A DNA stretch of 64,000 nucleotides from Actinomycetota bacterium (GTDB taxonomy: Bacteria; Actinomycetota; Acidimicrobiia; Acidimicrobiales; Aldehydirespiratoraceae). Positions 34,018 through 42,968 of this stretch are shown one piece after another; within the stretch, counting starts at the first letter, position 1; every line of letters starts with the position of its first letter. The notes below the pieces were generated by a model. That model had not been told where the DNA came from and did not search any database. It was given only the letters and a program-made list of their open reading frames with translations. The translations under genes and the position numbers were made by a program. The stretch spans positions 1 through 64,000 of the forward strand of contig JAPOHW010000004.1 in NCBI GenBank assembly GCA_029979265.1. The letters run 5' to 3'.

Positions 34018-35006
34018 CAGGACCGATCGACGAACTGCTCGGTCTCGCTGGGCCCCACCCCGTATTCACTCCCAGCGAACCAGTGCGATTCAGCGTCATT
34101 GTTCGCACCCAGGGAACCAGACCGACCTCGCTGCGCGAAGCGCTCGAGTCGCTCGAGGACCAGACGCACCCTGCGCACCAGATCCTCGTGATGACACACA
34201 CGGACGATGATGACGTCGTCGTGGAGGTCCGGGCCCTCGGCACCGATGTCGGCGCCAGCGTGGAGATTCGGCAGGTCTCATCTGGTCTCCGCACTGCGCC
34301 GCTCAACGCTGGCCTCGAGGCGGCCTCCGGCGACTACGTCTGCTTCCTCGACGACGACGATCTCGCCCGACGCGACTGGTTGTCGGCATTTGCAGTTGCG
34401 ATCCAGGCCCACCCAGGCCAGATTGCCCGAGCACGCACCGGGGTTCAGCAGTGGTCGACGGAAGGCACCGGCGAACCCCGCCACCCCATCGGCCCGGTGG
34501 TCGAGCCATTTGCCACCTCGTTCGACCTGCTCGCCCACGTGAGCCACAACGAGACCCCGATCTGTTCGATCGCCGTTCCCCTCGGTGCGCTCCGCCACTA
34601 CGGCATCCGGTTCGCAGACGATCTGCCCGTGCTCGAGGACTGGGACTTCCTCATGCGCATCGCCCCGCTCACGGGCGTGGTCTCGATCGATGCCCAGACG
34701 TCGCTCTACCGGCAGCTCGACGATGGCAATGCCTTTGCCGCCGAGACGGTCGAGACCTGGCAACGGGCACACGCCCGAGTGGTGGATCGCCTGGCGGCGC
34801 AACCACTCCTCCTGCCCGCCGGTGACGCCCGGCGGATTGCGAGCGCCCACTTCGTGCCGGGAGGGGGAAGTCGCCACGAGTCCGACCTCGCCGAAATCGC
34901 CACGGAACTCGATCGGCTCACGAAGTCGCCACTGCGCTGGGGACGTCGGTTCGGCGCTCGAGTGACAGGCGCGGCCCGGGTCCGAATCGGAGGGCTGCGG
35001 CGGTGA
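34014..35006 (+). CDS. Family 2 glycosyltransferase
   Basis: The 330-residue protein has the GT-A sequence VRFSVIVRTQGTRPTSLREALESL, APLNAGLEAASGDYVCFLDDDDL (metal site) and LEDWDFLMRIAPL, typical of GT2 enzymes with an ED-W-D acceptor motif. It is coupled to the coiled-coil gene by an ATGA overlap. Its last 89 bases overlap the convergent O-antigen ligase-like gene, a long antisense overlap that could cause interference between the two transcripts. Confidence 0.84.
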   Translation: MTGPIDELLGLAGPHPVFTPSEPVRFSVIVRTQGTRPTSLREALESLEDQTHPAHQILVMTHTDDDDVVVEVRALGTDVGASVEIRQVSSGLRTAPLNAGLEAASGDYVCFLDDDDLARRDWLSAFAVAIQAHPGQIARARTGVQQWSTEGTGEPRHPIGPVVEPFATSFDLLAHVSHNETPICSIAVPLGALRHYGIRFADDLPVLEDWDFLMRIAPLTGVVSIDAQTSLYRQLDDGNAFAAETVETWQRAHARVVDRLAAQPLLLPAGDARRIASAHFVPGGGSRHESDLAEIATELDRLTKSPLRWGRRFGARVTGAARVRIGGLRR

Positions 35007-36111
35007 GAAGCACCCAGTTGTAGCTGAACCACAGCACGAAGCTCTCCGTGAGGTTCTCCACAACAAGGAAGGCGACGAGCGCTGCCCATGTCCACGCCTC
35101 GGCTCCCGGGGCTCGCCACAGGGTTCGGGCGACGCCGACACACGCGAACCCGACGACGACCAGCCAGAGCACAAGACCGATCACACCGACCCCGAGCAGG
35201 AGTTCGGGGATCGAGCCGTGCGCACTTCCTCGTCGCAACAGCGCATGATCGTGTAGCGCAGGCGTGTACCAGAAGGCTTCCCACCCAACACCGTGCCACC
35301 GAGCGTCGGCCGCCACGTCACCCACCAGATCCCAGATCGTGCGACGCTGCTGCAAGGTGGGTTCGTTCCAGAACCGGCCGATGGCGGCGAGCGTGAATCC
35401 GGCGCCCACGATGCCGACTCCGGCTGCGGCCTTGACTGCGCGCCGCTTTCGGGTCAGGACGGCAAGCGACGCAGCACCGAGCGCAATCAGCAGCGCAAAC
35501 CAGGCTGTCCGGCTCCCGGCGCCGAACATTCCAACGAGGCCAAGGGCAAGGAGAAAAACGCCGGGGCGGCGCCGACCCTCGGCAATCAGTCCCAAGGCAA
35601 TGATCACGGCGACGCCGCAGATCGGGGCCAACGAATTGCGGCCGGTCATGACGCCCCGCCAGTCCCCGTTTCGGTCGATCGCTGCGGCGGGCCAGGCCGC
35701 GACGAGCACGAGACTGATGCCGACGAGCGTCAGCCCGGCCCAACCGAACGCAACCACGAGCCGATCGTGGTCGAGCCCGGCGATGACCCATGCCACGAAT
35801 GGAAGCCCGACATAGATCAGCCCCTTCCACAGTGTCTGCTCGGGCTGCAGGCTCCAGGCGGTACTCATCGCTGCCCACACGCCCAATGCCACTGCAGCAC
35901 CGATCGGAACCGCCGCCACGAGTGGGCGCTGCAACGTCACGATCATCACGACAGCAGCGGCGACCGTCAACACGATCACCGGCTGCATCACCGGTCCGTC
36001 CCAGGTACCGGGAAGACCGAACACCCGTCGTTCGATGAAAAACAGGGGCCCGTTCGCGAAAACGGCCAGCGAGATCCCCACAAGTGCGGTCTGCATCGGA
36101 GCCGGGCTCAT
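34918..36111 (-). CDS. O-antigen ligase / polymerase-like membrane protein (Wzy/WaaL type)
   Basis: From ATG 36111 the product is 397 residues with about 10-11 hydrophobic segments and a larger exterior loop (about 265-310) containing WNEPTLQQRRTIWDLVGD, HGVGWEAFWYTP and GSAHGSIPELLLGVG. These H-x3-W and SAHG patterns are those of the O-antigen ligase family, whose members either polymerise repeat units or ligate glycans. TACGAT stands 6 bases before ATG 36111, which decides against a longer start that would overlap the divergent exporter gene. Confidence 0.82.
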   Translation of the reverse strand: MSPAPMQTALVGISLAVFANGPLFFIERRVFGLPGTWDGPVMQPVIVLTVAAAVVMIVTLQRPLVAAVPIGAAVALGVWAAMSTAWSLQPEQTLWKGLIYVGLPFVAWVIAGLDHDRLVVAFGWAGLTLVGISLVLVAAWPAAAIDRNGDWRGVMTGRNSLAPICGVAVIIALGLIAEGRRRPGVFLLALGLVGMFGAGSRTAWFALLIALGAASLAVLTRKRRAVKAAAGVGIVGAGFTLAAIGRFWNEPTLQQRRTIWDLVGDVAADARWHGVGWEAFWYTPALHDHALLRRGSAHGSIPELLLGVGVIGLVLWLVVVGFACVGVARTLWRAPGAEAWTWAALVAFLVVENLTESFVLWFSYNWVLLTAAALRFGPGPRLSLERRTDVPSAVATS

Positions 36112-36117
36112 CGGTGC

Positions 36118-36123
36118 ATCGTA
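36118..36123 (-). promoter_or_regulatory. Putative leaderless -10 element of the ligase/polymerase gene
   Basis: Minus-strand TACGAT ends 6 bases before ATG 36111. Confidence 0.45.
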
Positions 36124-36172
36124 GGCGCGCGACAGATCGGTAGGATCGCGACTGGCCCACGGGCCGAGTGTC

Positions 36173-36985
36173 ATGTTGAAACTTTCTCCCGCTGCGCAAA
36201 AAAGCGCGAATCTCATCTATCACTTCGCCCAGCGTGAAACGAAGTCCCGTTACAAGCGGAGCTTGTTGGGCTGGTTCTGGTCGTTCGCAAATCCCCTCAC
36301 CACCGTCGCCATCTACAGCTTCGTGTTCGGGGTCGTGTACCGCGCCTCCCCTCCAGCAACCGAGAATGGGAACGCCGAAAATTTCGGCTTCTTTTTGTTC
36401 AGCGGCCTGATCGCATGGAATCTGTTCACCGGCATCGTCAACGGCTGTATGGGCTGGTTGCAAAGCGTCAGCGATCTGCGCAAAAAAGTGTATTTCCCCA
36501 CCGAGACGGCACTCCTCGGTGGCGCAGCATCGAACGCAGTGCAGACGAGCCTCGAGGCACTCGTGCTCGTTGCGATCATGGCGGCGCTGTCGAACCTCTC
36601 GTGGACCGTCGTCTTTCTGCTCGTTGCGCTGCTCTTCACGATCGCCTTCGGGCTCGGCGTCGGGTTCGTCGCAGCGATCATGAACGCCCGCTACCGAGAC
36701 ATCTTCTACCTCGTCGGTGTCCTGTTGAATGTTGGCTTTTTCCTCGTGCCGGTCGTTTACCCCGTGAGTTTCGTCCCTGAGCAAAAATGGGGGCTGCCGA
36801 TCCGGGCTCTGGTCGAGTGGAACCCGCCTGCCTTGTTCGTCGGCATCGCCCGTGACGGGGTCTACTTCCTCGAGGTACCGACCCTCGGCCATCTCGCTGC
36901 GGCGAGTGCGTGGGCCACACTCACACTCGCCGTCGGCTGGACATACTTCCGAGCCCGCAGCATGGACATCAGCGAGGAACCGTGA
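36173..36985 (+). CDS. wzm: ABC-2 type polysaccharide/polyol-phosphate export permease
   Basis: The 270-residue permease has the typical opening LIYHFAQRETKSRYKRSLLGWFWSF, six transmembrane helices, and RDIFYLVGVLLNVGFFLVPVVYP near the C-terminus, like Wzm/TagG/RfbA proteins. It forms the membrane channel for lipid-linked glycans. The next gene, overlapping by 4 bases (GTGA), is its ATPase. A TAGGAT 26 bases before ATG 36173 is a possible -10. Codons in this gene look a little less GC-biased than neighbours (several AAA and TTT), a weak hint of separate ancestry. Confidence 0.9.
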   Translation: MLKLSPAAQKSANLIYHFAQRETKSRYKRSLLGWFWSFANPLTTVAIYSFVFGVVYRASPPATENGNAENFGFFLFSGLIAWNLFTGIVNGCMGWLQSVSDLRKKVYFPTETALLGGAASNAVQTSLEALVLVAIMAALSNLSWTVVFLLVALLFTIAFGLGVGFVAAIMNARYRDIFYLVGVLLNVGFFLVPVVYPVSFVPEQKWGLPIRALVEWNPPALFVGIARDGVYFLEVPTLGHLAAASAWATLTLAVGWTYFRARSMDISEEP

Positions 36986-37743
36986 CCATTGGTCAGATCA
37001 CCGTCAGCGATGTGTCGAAGCGCTTCCGCCTCGAACGCAACCGCCCGAGCAGCCTCAAGGAGGCGCTGTTGCGAACGGGCAGGCGCAACATCGACGACTT
37101 CTGGGTCCTGCGCAACGTTGATTTCGAGATCGAACCCGGCTCGTTTTTCGGCCTGATCGGCCACAACGGCAGCGGAAAATCGACCCTGCTGCGTCTCATC
37201 GCCAACATCCACCGACCGACAAGTGGCCAGATCACCACCGAGGGGCGGATGTCGGCGCTCCTCGAGCTCGGATCCGGTTTTCATCCCGATCTCACCGGCC
37301 GCGAGAACGTGTATCTCAATGGAGCGATGCTCGGACTCAGCCGCCGCCACATGAACGACGCAATGGACAAGATCATCGATTTCAGTGGGATCGGCGATTT
37401 CATCGACGAGCCGGTGAAGATCTACTCGTCGGGTATGTACGTACGGCTCGGGTTTGCCGTGTCGGTCAACGTCGACCCGGAGATCCTGCTCGTCGACGAA
37501 GTCATCGCCGTCGGCGACGAGGCGTTCCAGCACCGCTGCATGGATCACATGAACCTGCTCCGCGAGAAGGGCTGCACGATCGTGCTCGTGAGCCACAACG
37601 CCGCGCTGATGGGGGATCTCTGTGACACCATCGCGTGGCTCGATCACGGGCGGGTGCTCGAACTCGGTGAGCCGGCACCCGTGCTCGAAAAGTACCTCGA
37701 CCACATGCGAGGCGGTGGCACGACGCTCACGACACGGGACTGA
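36982..37743 (+). CDS. wzt: ABC transporter ATPase for polysaccharide export
   Basis: The 253-residue ATPase has Walker A GHNGSGKST, signature YSSGMYVRLGFAVS, Walker B ILLVDEVIAVGDEAF and the H-loop VLVSHNA. This is the Wzt/TagH/RfbB class paired with the upstream permease. It stops soon after the nucleotide-binding domain (KYLDHMRGGG), so it lacks the C-terminal carbohydrate-binding domain of some Wzt proteins and should export without chain-end recognition. GTG 36982 overlaps the permease stop. Confidence 0.92.
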   Translation: MTIGQITVSDVSKRFRLERNRPSSLKEALLRTGRRNIDDFWVLRNVDFEIEPGSFFGLIGHNGSGKSTLLRLIANIHRPTSGQITTEGRMSALLELGSGFHPDLTGRENVYLNGAMLGLSRRHMNDAMDKIIDFSGIGDFIDEPVKIYSSGMYVRLGFAVSVNVDPEILLVDEVIAVGDEAFQHRCMDHMNLLREKGCTIVLVSHNAALMGDLCDTIAWLDHGRVLELGEPAPVLEKYLDHMRGGGTTLTTRD

Positions 37744-37754
37744 GTGACGCTGGA

Positions 37755-37788
37755 CTGCTCGTCGCAGGACGCATCAGCGTCCGAGCAG
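37755..37788. terminator. Possible bidirectional hairpin terminator
   Basis: An inner stem GGACGC-ATCA-GCGTCC (37767-37782) is flanked by CTGCTC (37755-37760) and GAGCAG (37783-37788), giving a longer bulged stem. It lies between the convergent ATPase and glycosyltransferase genes and enters the last codons of the latter. No T tract. Confidence 0.35.
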
Positions 37789-38724
37789 GAATCCGGCGCC
37801 CCACGCCATGTGCATCGTGACGAAGGCCATCGCCACTCGAAGCTTCGACGCTCCGCCGCAACGCAACGCCGCGCCAATGACCGCAACCAGATAGAGACCG
37901 GGAACCACGAACGCCAGCGGTGACCCGACACCTGCCGCCACCAGAGAGGCAACCAGGCCGATGAGCAGCGATGGCGCCGCAAGCTGACGCACACGCACCG
38001 ATCTGGGATTGGCCACGAGCATTCTCCGCTTCCAACGGCCGAACTGCCAGAACTGTGACGCAAGAGCGGGAAGTGAACCCCGCGGTCGGTACTCGACCGC
38101 AATCGAAGGGTCGAACCACACGACATGACCGGCAGCGCGCAGCCGCCAGTTGAGTTCATAATCCTGGTTGCGTACGAACGCTTCGTCGAAGCCGCCAACG
38201 GCCTCCAAGACCTCGCGACGAAACGCGCCGAGGTACACCGTGTCAGTCGGCCCGGCGAGCCGAGCACTTCGGAAGACCGCCGGTCCCGCACCGAAACGCG
38301 AGGTCATCGCGAGGGCGATCGCACTCTGCCATGCACTGTCGCCGACGGGGACTTGCCGTCCTCCCACGTTGGCCGCCCCGGTGGCCGACGACACCTCGGC
38401 GACGGCGGCCAGGTAGCCAGCGGGGATCTGCGCATGTGCGTCAACCCTCACGACGAGCTCCCCGTCGCTCGCAGCAATGGCGGCGTTGAGTCCGCTGGGT
38501 GTGCGACCCGAGGGATTGTCGACACGACTGATGCGGTCATCGGCTGTTGCTCGGACATCAACACGAGCAGCGGTGTCGTCGCTCGACGGCCCGACCGCAA
38601 CCCACACGTCGAACGGTGGACAGTCGGTCTGAGCCAGTACGGCGTCGAGGCAGTCATCGATGGCCGCACCCGCGTCGAGCGCCGGGATGACGACCGAGAT
38701 CGAGTCGATCGGAGCTGTGGTCAA
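37774..38724 (-). CDS. Family 2 glycosyltransferase with C-terminal membrane segments (ExoA-like)
   Basis: The 316-residue protein has SISVVIPALDAGAAIDDCL, VVRVDAHAQIPAGYL (metal site), GAFRREVLEAVGGFDEAF and RNQDYELNWRLRAAG, a pattern like succinoglycan ExoA transferases, and two hydrophobic C-terminal segments (about 240-290). The TTG at 38724 overlaps the upstream gene's stop (TTGA), so it is coupled to the polyprenyl-phosphate sugar transferase and likely adds an early sugar after it. Confidence 0.84.
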   Translation of the reverse strand: MTTAPIDSISVVIPALDAGAAIDDCLDAVLAQTDCPPFDVWVAVGPSSDDTAARVDVRATADDRISRVDNPSGRTPSGLNAAIAASDGELVVRVDAHAQIPAGYLAAVAEVSSATGAANVGGRQVPVGDSAWQSAIALAMTSRFGAGPAVFRSARLAGPTDTVYLGAFRREVLEAVGGFDEAFVRNQDYELNWRLRAAGHVVWFDPSIAVEYRPRGSLPALASQFWQFGRWKRRMLVANPRSVRVRQLAAPSLLIGLVASLVAAGVGSPLAFVVPGLYLVAVIGAALRCGGASKLRVAMAFVTMHMAWGAGFLLGR

Positions 38725-40091
38725 CGGGCACTCCGACGCACCATCACACCGATCGTCTGCACCAGGATCAGCAGGTCGAGAATCGGTGACCAGTTGACCA
38801 GATACTGCAGGTCGTGACCGAGCTTGAAGCCTGGATCGGTCTGGTAGTGGCCGCGGATCTGAGCAAGCCCGGTGATTCCGGGCGGGATGTCATGGCGTCG
38901 GCCATAGCCGGGAAAACGTCGCTCGAACTCGGCAACGAACTCGGGGCGCTCGGGTCGTGGCCCGACCAGCGACATGTCGCCCTTGGCGACGTTCCAAATC
39001 TGTGGTAGCTCGTCGAGCCGCGATGCGCGAACCCATCGCATGCCAGGCACCACCCGATCGTCGTCTTCACGTGCGGTGACGGCTCCCGTCTGGCGTTCGG
39101 CGTCGGGAATCATGGAGCGAAACTTGTACAGCGTGAAGGGTCGGCCCCGGCGACCGACTCGCTGCTGGGAATAGATGATGCCTCGCCCGACCGCGACCCT
39201 CACGTAGAGCGCCACAATGCCGAACACGAGCAGGGCGAGGGGCGCAACGAGCACGAGTACCAGCAGATCGAGCAGTCGCTTGAGGCGGAGTCGGTGGGTC
39301 GGCACGGCGTGGGTCCGCAGCGTGACGAACGGCATACCTGCGATTTCACGGCTTCGCTGCAACCCCAGCAGGGTGTCGACCGGAAGAACCCGCCGATAGA
39401 CCCCGATCAGACGTCGCTCGAGCTCGTCGAGGGGGGTTGGGTAGATCTCGTCGAGCGAACCACCACTGAGGAGCAACACATCGGTGACGCTCCTGTCGTC
39501 GATAAGGGCCAGGAGATTCACCGTGTCGGGAGCGCGGCCGACGACCCGCGCACCCCCGCCGATCTCGTCGATGTGTCTCTCGGCGAGCGAAATCTCCGGC
39601 GCGGCACCCACCAGCAACACGCGGGGTGCCTTGAATCGCCGAGAACGTACCCGGCGGGCGAGCCACCGATTGACACTCACGACGATGGTCGCAAGGACGA
39701 ACAGGGCAACGAGATTGCCGCGCGGCATCAGGTAGCGGCCGGTCCCGAGCGCCAACCCGGCGCTCACAAGGACAGCAACCGCAGTGAGCACGCTGGCCTT
39801 CGGGAGCCACGGCGGGCGCCCGAGGCGTTGCTCGTATTCGTAGAGGCCGCCGAAGTAGTAGACGGACAGGTGAATGAGCGTCGCCAGCGAGAAGCCTGCC
39901 AGGTAGTACGAGTAGGAAAACGTCGGCCAGTCGAATCCGAAACGCACCAACGTGATCAGATGCATCGAAGCAAAGAGCGTGACCGCATCGATCACGTACA
40001 GGAAGCGAAATCCACCCGCCTGTAGACGCAGCAACACCGCTCGAGCGGGAGACGCTTCGGTCGCGGGAAGGGACATGAGAGAGGGAGGCAT
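38721..40091 (-). CDS. Polyprenyl-phosphate glycosyl-1-phosphate transferase (initiating enzyme, WbaP/exopolysaccharide family)
   Basis: The 456-residue protein has four or five N-terminal helices, a CoA-binding-like middle domain (VLLVGAAPEISLAERHI) and a C-terminal bacterial sugar transferase domain: RLKRLLDLLVLVLVAPLALLV, YSQQRVGRRGRPFTLYKFRSM, ELPQIWNVAKGDMSLVGPRPERPEF and GITGLAQI. It moves a sugar-1-phosphate onto undecaprenyl or decaprenyl phosphate, the first step of repeat-unit assembly. ATG 40091 is the first good start; a TATCCT (40131-40136) upstream leaves a leader of about 35 bases. Confidence 0.93.
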   Translation of the reverse strand: MPPSLMSLPATEASPARAVLLRLQAGGFRFLYVIDAVTLFASMHLITLVRFGFDWPTFSYSYYLAGFSLATLIHLSVYYFGGLYEYEQRLGRPPWLPKASVLTAVAVLVSAGLALGTGRYLMPRGNLVALFVLATIVVSVNRWLARRVRSRRFKAPRVLLVGAAPEISLAERHIDEIGGGARVVGRAPDTVNLLALIDDRSVTDVLLLSGGSLDEIYPTPLDELERRLIGVYRRVLPVDTLLGLQRSREIAGMPFVTLRTHAVPTHRLRLKRLLDLLVLVLVAPLALLVFGIVALYVRVAVGRGIIYSQQRVGRRGRPFTLYKFRSMIPDAERQTGAVTAREDDDRVVPGMRWVRASRLDELPQIWNVAKGDMSLVGPRPERPEFVAEFERRFPGYGRRHDIPPGITGLAQIRGHYQTDPGFKLGHDLQYLVNWSPILDLLILVQTIGVMVRRSAR

Positions 40092-40188
40092 CTGTGCAAC
40101 GGTGGATCCGGCCAGCCGACCGGAAGCCCGAGGATAGTGCGCCCCTCTACTCGCCCATCGACCTTGCCTGCGCGTCGATCGGCACCGC

Positions 40189-40194
40189 TACGCT
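40189..40194 (+). promoter_or_regulatory. Putative leaderless -10 element
   Basis: TACGCT ends 9 bases before GTG 40204. Confidence 0.4.
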
Positions 40195-40203
40195 CACAAG
40201 ACC

Positions 40204-40917
40204 GTGAGTTCCCCGGAAGTATCGCCTCGTCTCTGTGTCGTTATGCCGTGTTTCAACGAGCAGGCGACCATCGTTGAGATCGTCGAGCGGGTGCTCGCCA
40301 GCCCACACACTGCAGAGTTGATCATCGTCGACGACGGCTCGACCGACGGCACCCGCGACATCCTCGCCGACATCGACGACCCTCGGGTTGAGATTTTGTT
40401 GCAGGTCACCAATCAGGGCAAGGGGGCTGCGATCCGGCGCGGATTCGCCGAGGCAACGGCCGAGTTCGTCATCGTGCAGGACGCCGACCTCGAATATGAC
40501 CCGGTCGACTACGACTTGATGATGGAACCCCTCCTCCTCGACCGGGCCGACGTGGTGTTCGGCTCCCGCTTCCAATCGGGGCGCCCAAGACGCGTCTTGT
40601 ATTTCTGGCACTCGGTCGGCAACCGACTCCTCACGTTGCTGTCGAACATGTTCACCGACCTCAACCTCACCGACATGGAGACGTGCTACAAGGCATTCCG
40701 GCGCGACGTCATCCAGTCGATCGATCTCGAGCAGGAGCGATTCGGGATCGAGCCGGAGATCACTGCGAAGGTGGCAGCCGGCGGGTGGCGAGTCTGGGAG
40801 GTCGGGATCTCGTACTCGGGTCGCACCTACGCAGAGGGCAAGAAGATCGGCTGGCGCGACGGTGTGCAGGCGGTGTTCTGCATCGTCAAGTACGGGATAC
40901 GAACGCGGGGTTCCTGA
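40204..40917 (+). CDS. Family 2 glycosyltransferase, dolichol-phosphate-mannose-synthase-like
   Basis: The 237-residue enzyme shows LCVVMPCFNEQATIVEIVERV, LIIVDDGSTDGTRDIL, VIVQDADLEYDP (metal site) and DMETCYKAFRRDV plus the C-terminal YSGRTYAEGKKIGWRDG. That is the compact DPMS-like pattern without membrane helices: transfer of a sugar to polyprenyl phosphate or a related lipid carrier. It is transcribed alone, divergently from the initiating transferase. Confidence 0.87.
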   Translation: MSSPEVSPRLCVVMPCFNEQATIVEIVERVLASPHTAELIIVDDGSTDGTRDILADIDDPRVEILLQVTNQGKGAAIRRGFAEATAEFVIVQDADLEYDPVDYDLMMEPLLLDRADVVFGSRFQSGRPRRVLYFWHSVGNRLLTLLSNMFTDLNLTDMETCYKAFRRDVIQSIDLEQERFGIEPEITAKVAAGGWRVWEVGISYSGRTYAEGKKIGWRDGVQAVFCIVKYGIRTRGS

Positions 40918-40990
40918 ACCGACCAGCACCACTTCTGCGCAACGCGCTCGCAATGCCGTCTCCTGGGTGGAACGTCACGATAAGCCGAGG

Positions 40991-41050
40991 GTCAACGCAG
41001 TCCAGGTCAACCCAGTACCGGTCAACTCAGTACCGGTCAACTCAGTACCC
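40991..41050. repeat. Four 15-base tandem repeats overlapping the protease stop codon
   Basis: Units start at 40991, 41006, 41021 and 41036 with the plus-strand consensus GTCAACTCAGTACCG; the first two have diverged. Read on the minus strand in the protease frame each unit is VLS-stop-P or a variant, so the array carries four in-frame TGA codons. The rest of the 119-base gap (40918-41036) shows nothing else. Confidence 0.9.
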
Positions 41051-42842
41051 AGTCGGGGATCTCCTCGCTGGCCCAGGCACTGCGGCTGTGTGCGAGGCGC
41101 CAGATGAAGGTGAAGGCCTGTTCTCGGGAGGCATACAGGTTCGGGGAGAAGGTCGTGCTCGACGTGCCGGTGGTGATCCCCCATCGAATCATCCATCCGA
41201 CGGCGTTGGTGAAGTACTGCCCCGGCGGCACGTCGGAGAAGCTCGGAGGGGATGCTTCGGGAGTTCCGACCGCGTTCCAGAGGAACGTTGCGATTTGGGC
41301 CCGGTTGACCAAGTCATTGGGCGAGAACGTCGTTGGGGTGGTACCGGTGGTGATGCCTCGCTCGTAGAGCCAGGCGACAGCATCGGCATAGAAGCTGCCG
41401 GCCGGCACATCGACGAACGGGGCCGGGGCGCTTGGAGGAGGCCTGTCGAAGAGACGCCAGATGACGGCGGCGATCTCGGCCCGGGTCATCAAACGGTCGT
41501 GGCCGAACACTCCCCCACCGATTCCTTGCGACACGCCGGTGGCCTTCGCCCAATCGACCGCAACCTGGGAGAAGGCCGACCCCGAATCGACGAATGGCTG
41601 GAAGCCAACAGCAGCCGCCAATCGTGGTTCGGCGTAACGCCCGACGACCTCGTTTCGCTCGAATCGCGGAACCGATGTGCCCGTCGAGGAGAGCAACCCG
41701 ACAAGCCGCGCCGTCGGCCAGGAGGGATGCGCCTCTGCCAGCACTGCGAGCGCGCCGGCAACGTGCGGCACAGCCATCGAACTACCCGTCTTCTCGGCGA
41801 ATCCGGACGGATCCTCTGCGGTGGTGACGGCCGACACGATCGAACGGCCCGGAGCGACAAAGTCCAGATCGCCCTCGTACCCGGTGAACTCGCTGACGAT
41901 ACGCCCCGACTCCGTCGGTTCGGACGAGCCGACGGCCACGATGCCGGGCAGGCACCCCGGGTAGGCGACCGCAGTGAATGGGCCGTTTCCGGACGCAGCA
42001 ATGACCGCGATGTCGAGTGCGGCGAGCCGCGCGACGGCCGCTGACATGTCGGGGTCCACGCACGGATTCTTGTACGTGCCAAGACTCATGTTCACCGCAA
42101 CGATGTCGTGATCGGCGGCGATCGAGGCCACATGATCGAGCGCCGCAAGCAGGCCGGCCGAGCCGATCAACCCGTTCTCGGCCATGACCCGGATGGCGAT
42201 GACCGTCGCATCCGGTGCCACCCCGGGCCTACTTGCATCGCGGGACGCCACGATGCCGGCGACGTGGGTTCCATGGGCACAGCGCACTGCCGAGAAAACG
42301 CACGGGGCAGCACTGCCAGATCCGATGCTCGAGCTCTGACCAGACTCTGGGCAAACCCCGCCTGCGGTGCCCTGAAGAAAGCACGCCTCATGGACGACAG
42401 CCCCGGCCAGCGCCGGGTGCGATGTTTCGACACCCGAATCGATGACCACAACGGATCGTCCTGCCCCGGTGAATCCGAGAGCGGCGGCGACGTCGGACTC
42501 GATGACTCGAGTGGACCCCGAGAGCGACGGGGTGAGTCCGATGCTCGGTCGGGCGGCTGCCACCCCGGGCAGGGAACCGAGCTCATCGATGTCGCGCTCC
42601 GAGGCAACGATGAGGCGCCCGACCTCGCGTAGAACCCCGACGACCTCCACCCCCTCGGTCGACAACGTCGCAGCGAGTCTGTCGACGTCGGCGGGCTGCT
42701 CCGGTGTCAGGACGAAGGTTCCCGCTCCCGTCGACCCGGCTGCCTCCGCCGCGCTCGCCGGTGGTGATCCACCGACGAGCGGCAACGCCGAGAGCGACAA
42801 CGAAAGGACGGAGACGGCGACAACGGACGAGAAGAAACGCAC
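41037..42842 (-). CDS. Secreted subtilisin-like serine protease (S8) with three C-terminal SLH repeats
   Basis: The 601-residue protein has a signal peptide (about 1-31, cleaved near ASA-AEA), a propeptide-like region, and an S8 domain with Asp135 (VVVIDSGVETSHP), His190 (CAHGTHVAG), oxyanion Asn in IAASGNG and Ser355 (GSSMAVPHVAG). Residues about 425-601 are three SLH modules (for example FVDVPAGSFYADAVAWLYERG, GITTGTTPTTFSP). SLH modules bind wall polysaccharide, so the enzyme should sit on the cell surface. GTG 42842 has TAGCCT 6 bases upstream. The stop lies in a tandem repeat. Confidence 0.93.
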   Translation of the reverse strand: MRFFSSVVAVSVLSLSLSALPLVGGSPPASAAEAAGSTGAGTFVLTPEQPADVDRLAATLSTEGVEVVGVLREVGRLIVASERDIDELGSLPGVAAARPSIGLTPSLSGSTRVIESDVAAALGFTGAGRSVVVIDSGVETSHPALAGAVVHEACFLQGTAGGVCPESGQSSSIGSGSAAPCVFSAVRCAHGTHVAGIVASRDASRPGVAPDATVIAIRVMAENGLIGSAGLLAALDHVASIAADHDIVAVNMSLGTYKNPCVDPDMSAAVARLAALDIAVIAASGNGPFTAVAYPGCLPGIVAVGSSEPTESGRIVSEFTGYEGDLDFVAPGRSIVSAVTTAEDPSGFAEKTGSSMAVPHVAGALAVLAEAHPSWPTARLVGLLSSTGTSVPRFERNEVVGRYAEPRLAAAVGFQPFVDSGSAFSQVAVDWAKATGVSQGIGGGVFGHDRLMTRAEIAAVIWRLFDRPPPSAPAPFVDVPAGSFYADAVAWLYERGITTGTTPTTFSPNDLVNRAQIATFLWNAVGTPEASPPSFSDVPPGQYFTNAVGWMIRWGITTGTSSTTFSPNLYASREQAFTFIWRLAHSRSAWASEEIPDWVLS

Positions 42843-42848
42843 TCGGGG

Positions 42849-42854
42849 AGGCTA
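42849..42854 (-). promoter_or_regulatory. Putative leaderless -10 element of the SLH protease
   Basis: Minus-strand TAGCCT ends 6 bases before GTG 42842. On the plus strand a TAGCGT (42925-42930) precedes the divergent gene by 38 bases. Confidence 0.45.
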
Positions 42855-42968
42855 ACCGCGCAGCCCGGTGTCGGTCTGGATCCGGACCAGCCTGTGATGA
42901 CGCCATTTCCGGTCGGCGGTCCGCTAGCGTTTCGTCGTCCGGTGCGGGCGGTCCGCTGACGGAGAAAC

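Noticed and set aside
40991-41050. CRISPR-like short repeats
   Set aside because: The 15-base units are directly adjacent with no spacers; no cas genes are present.
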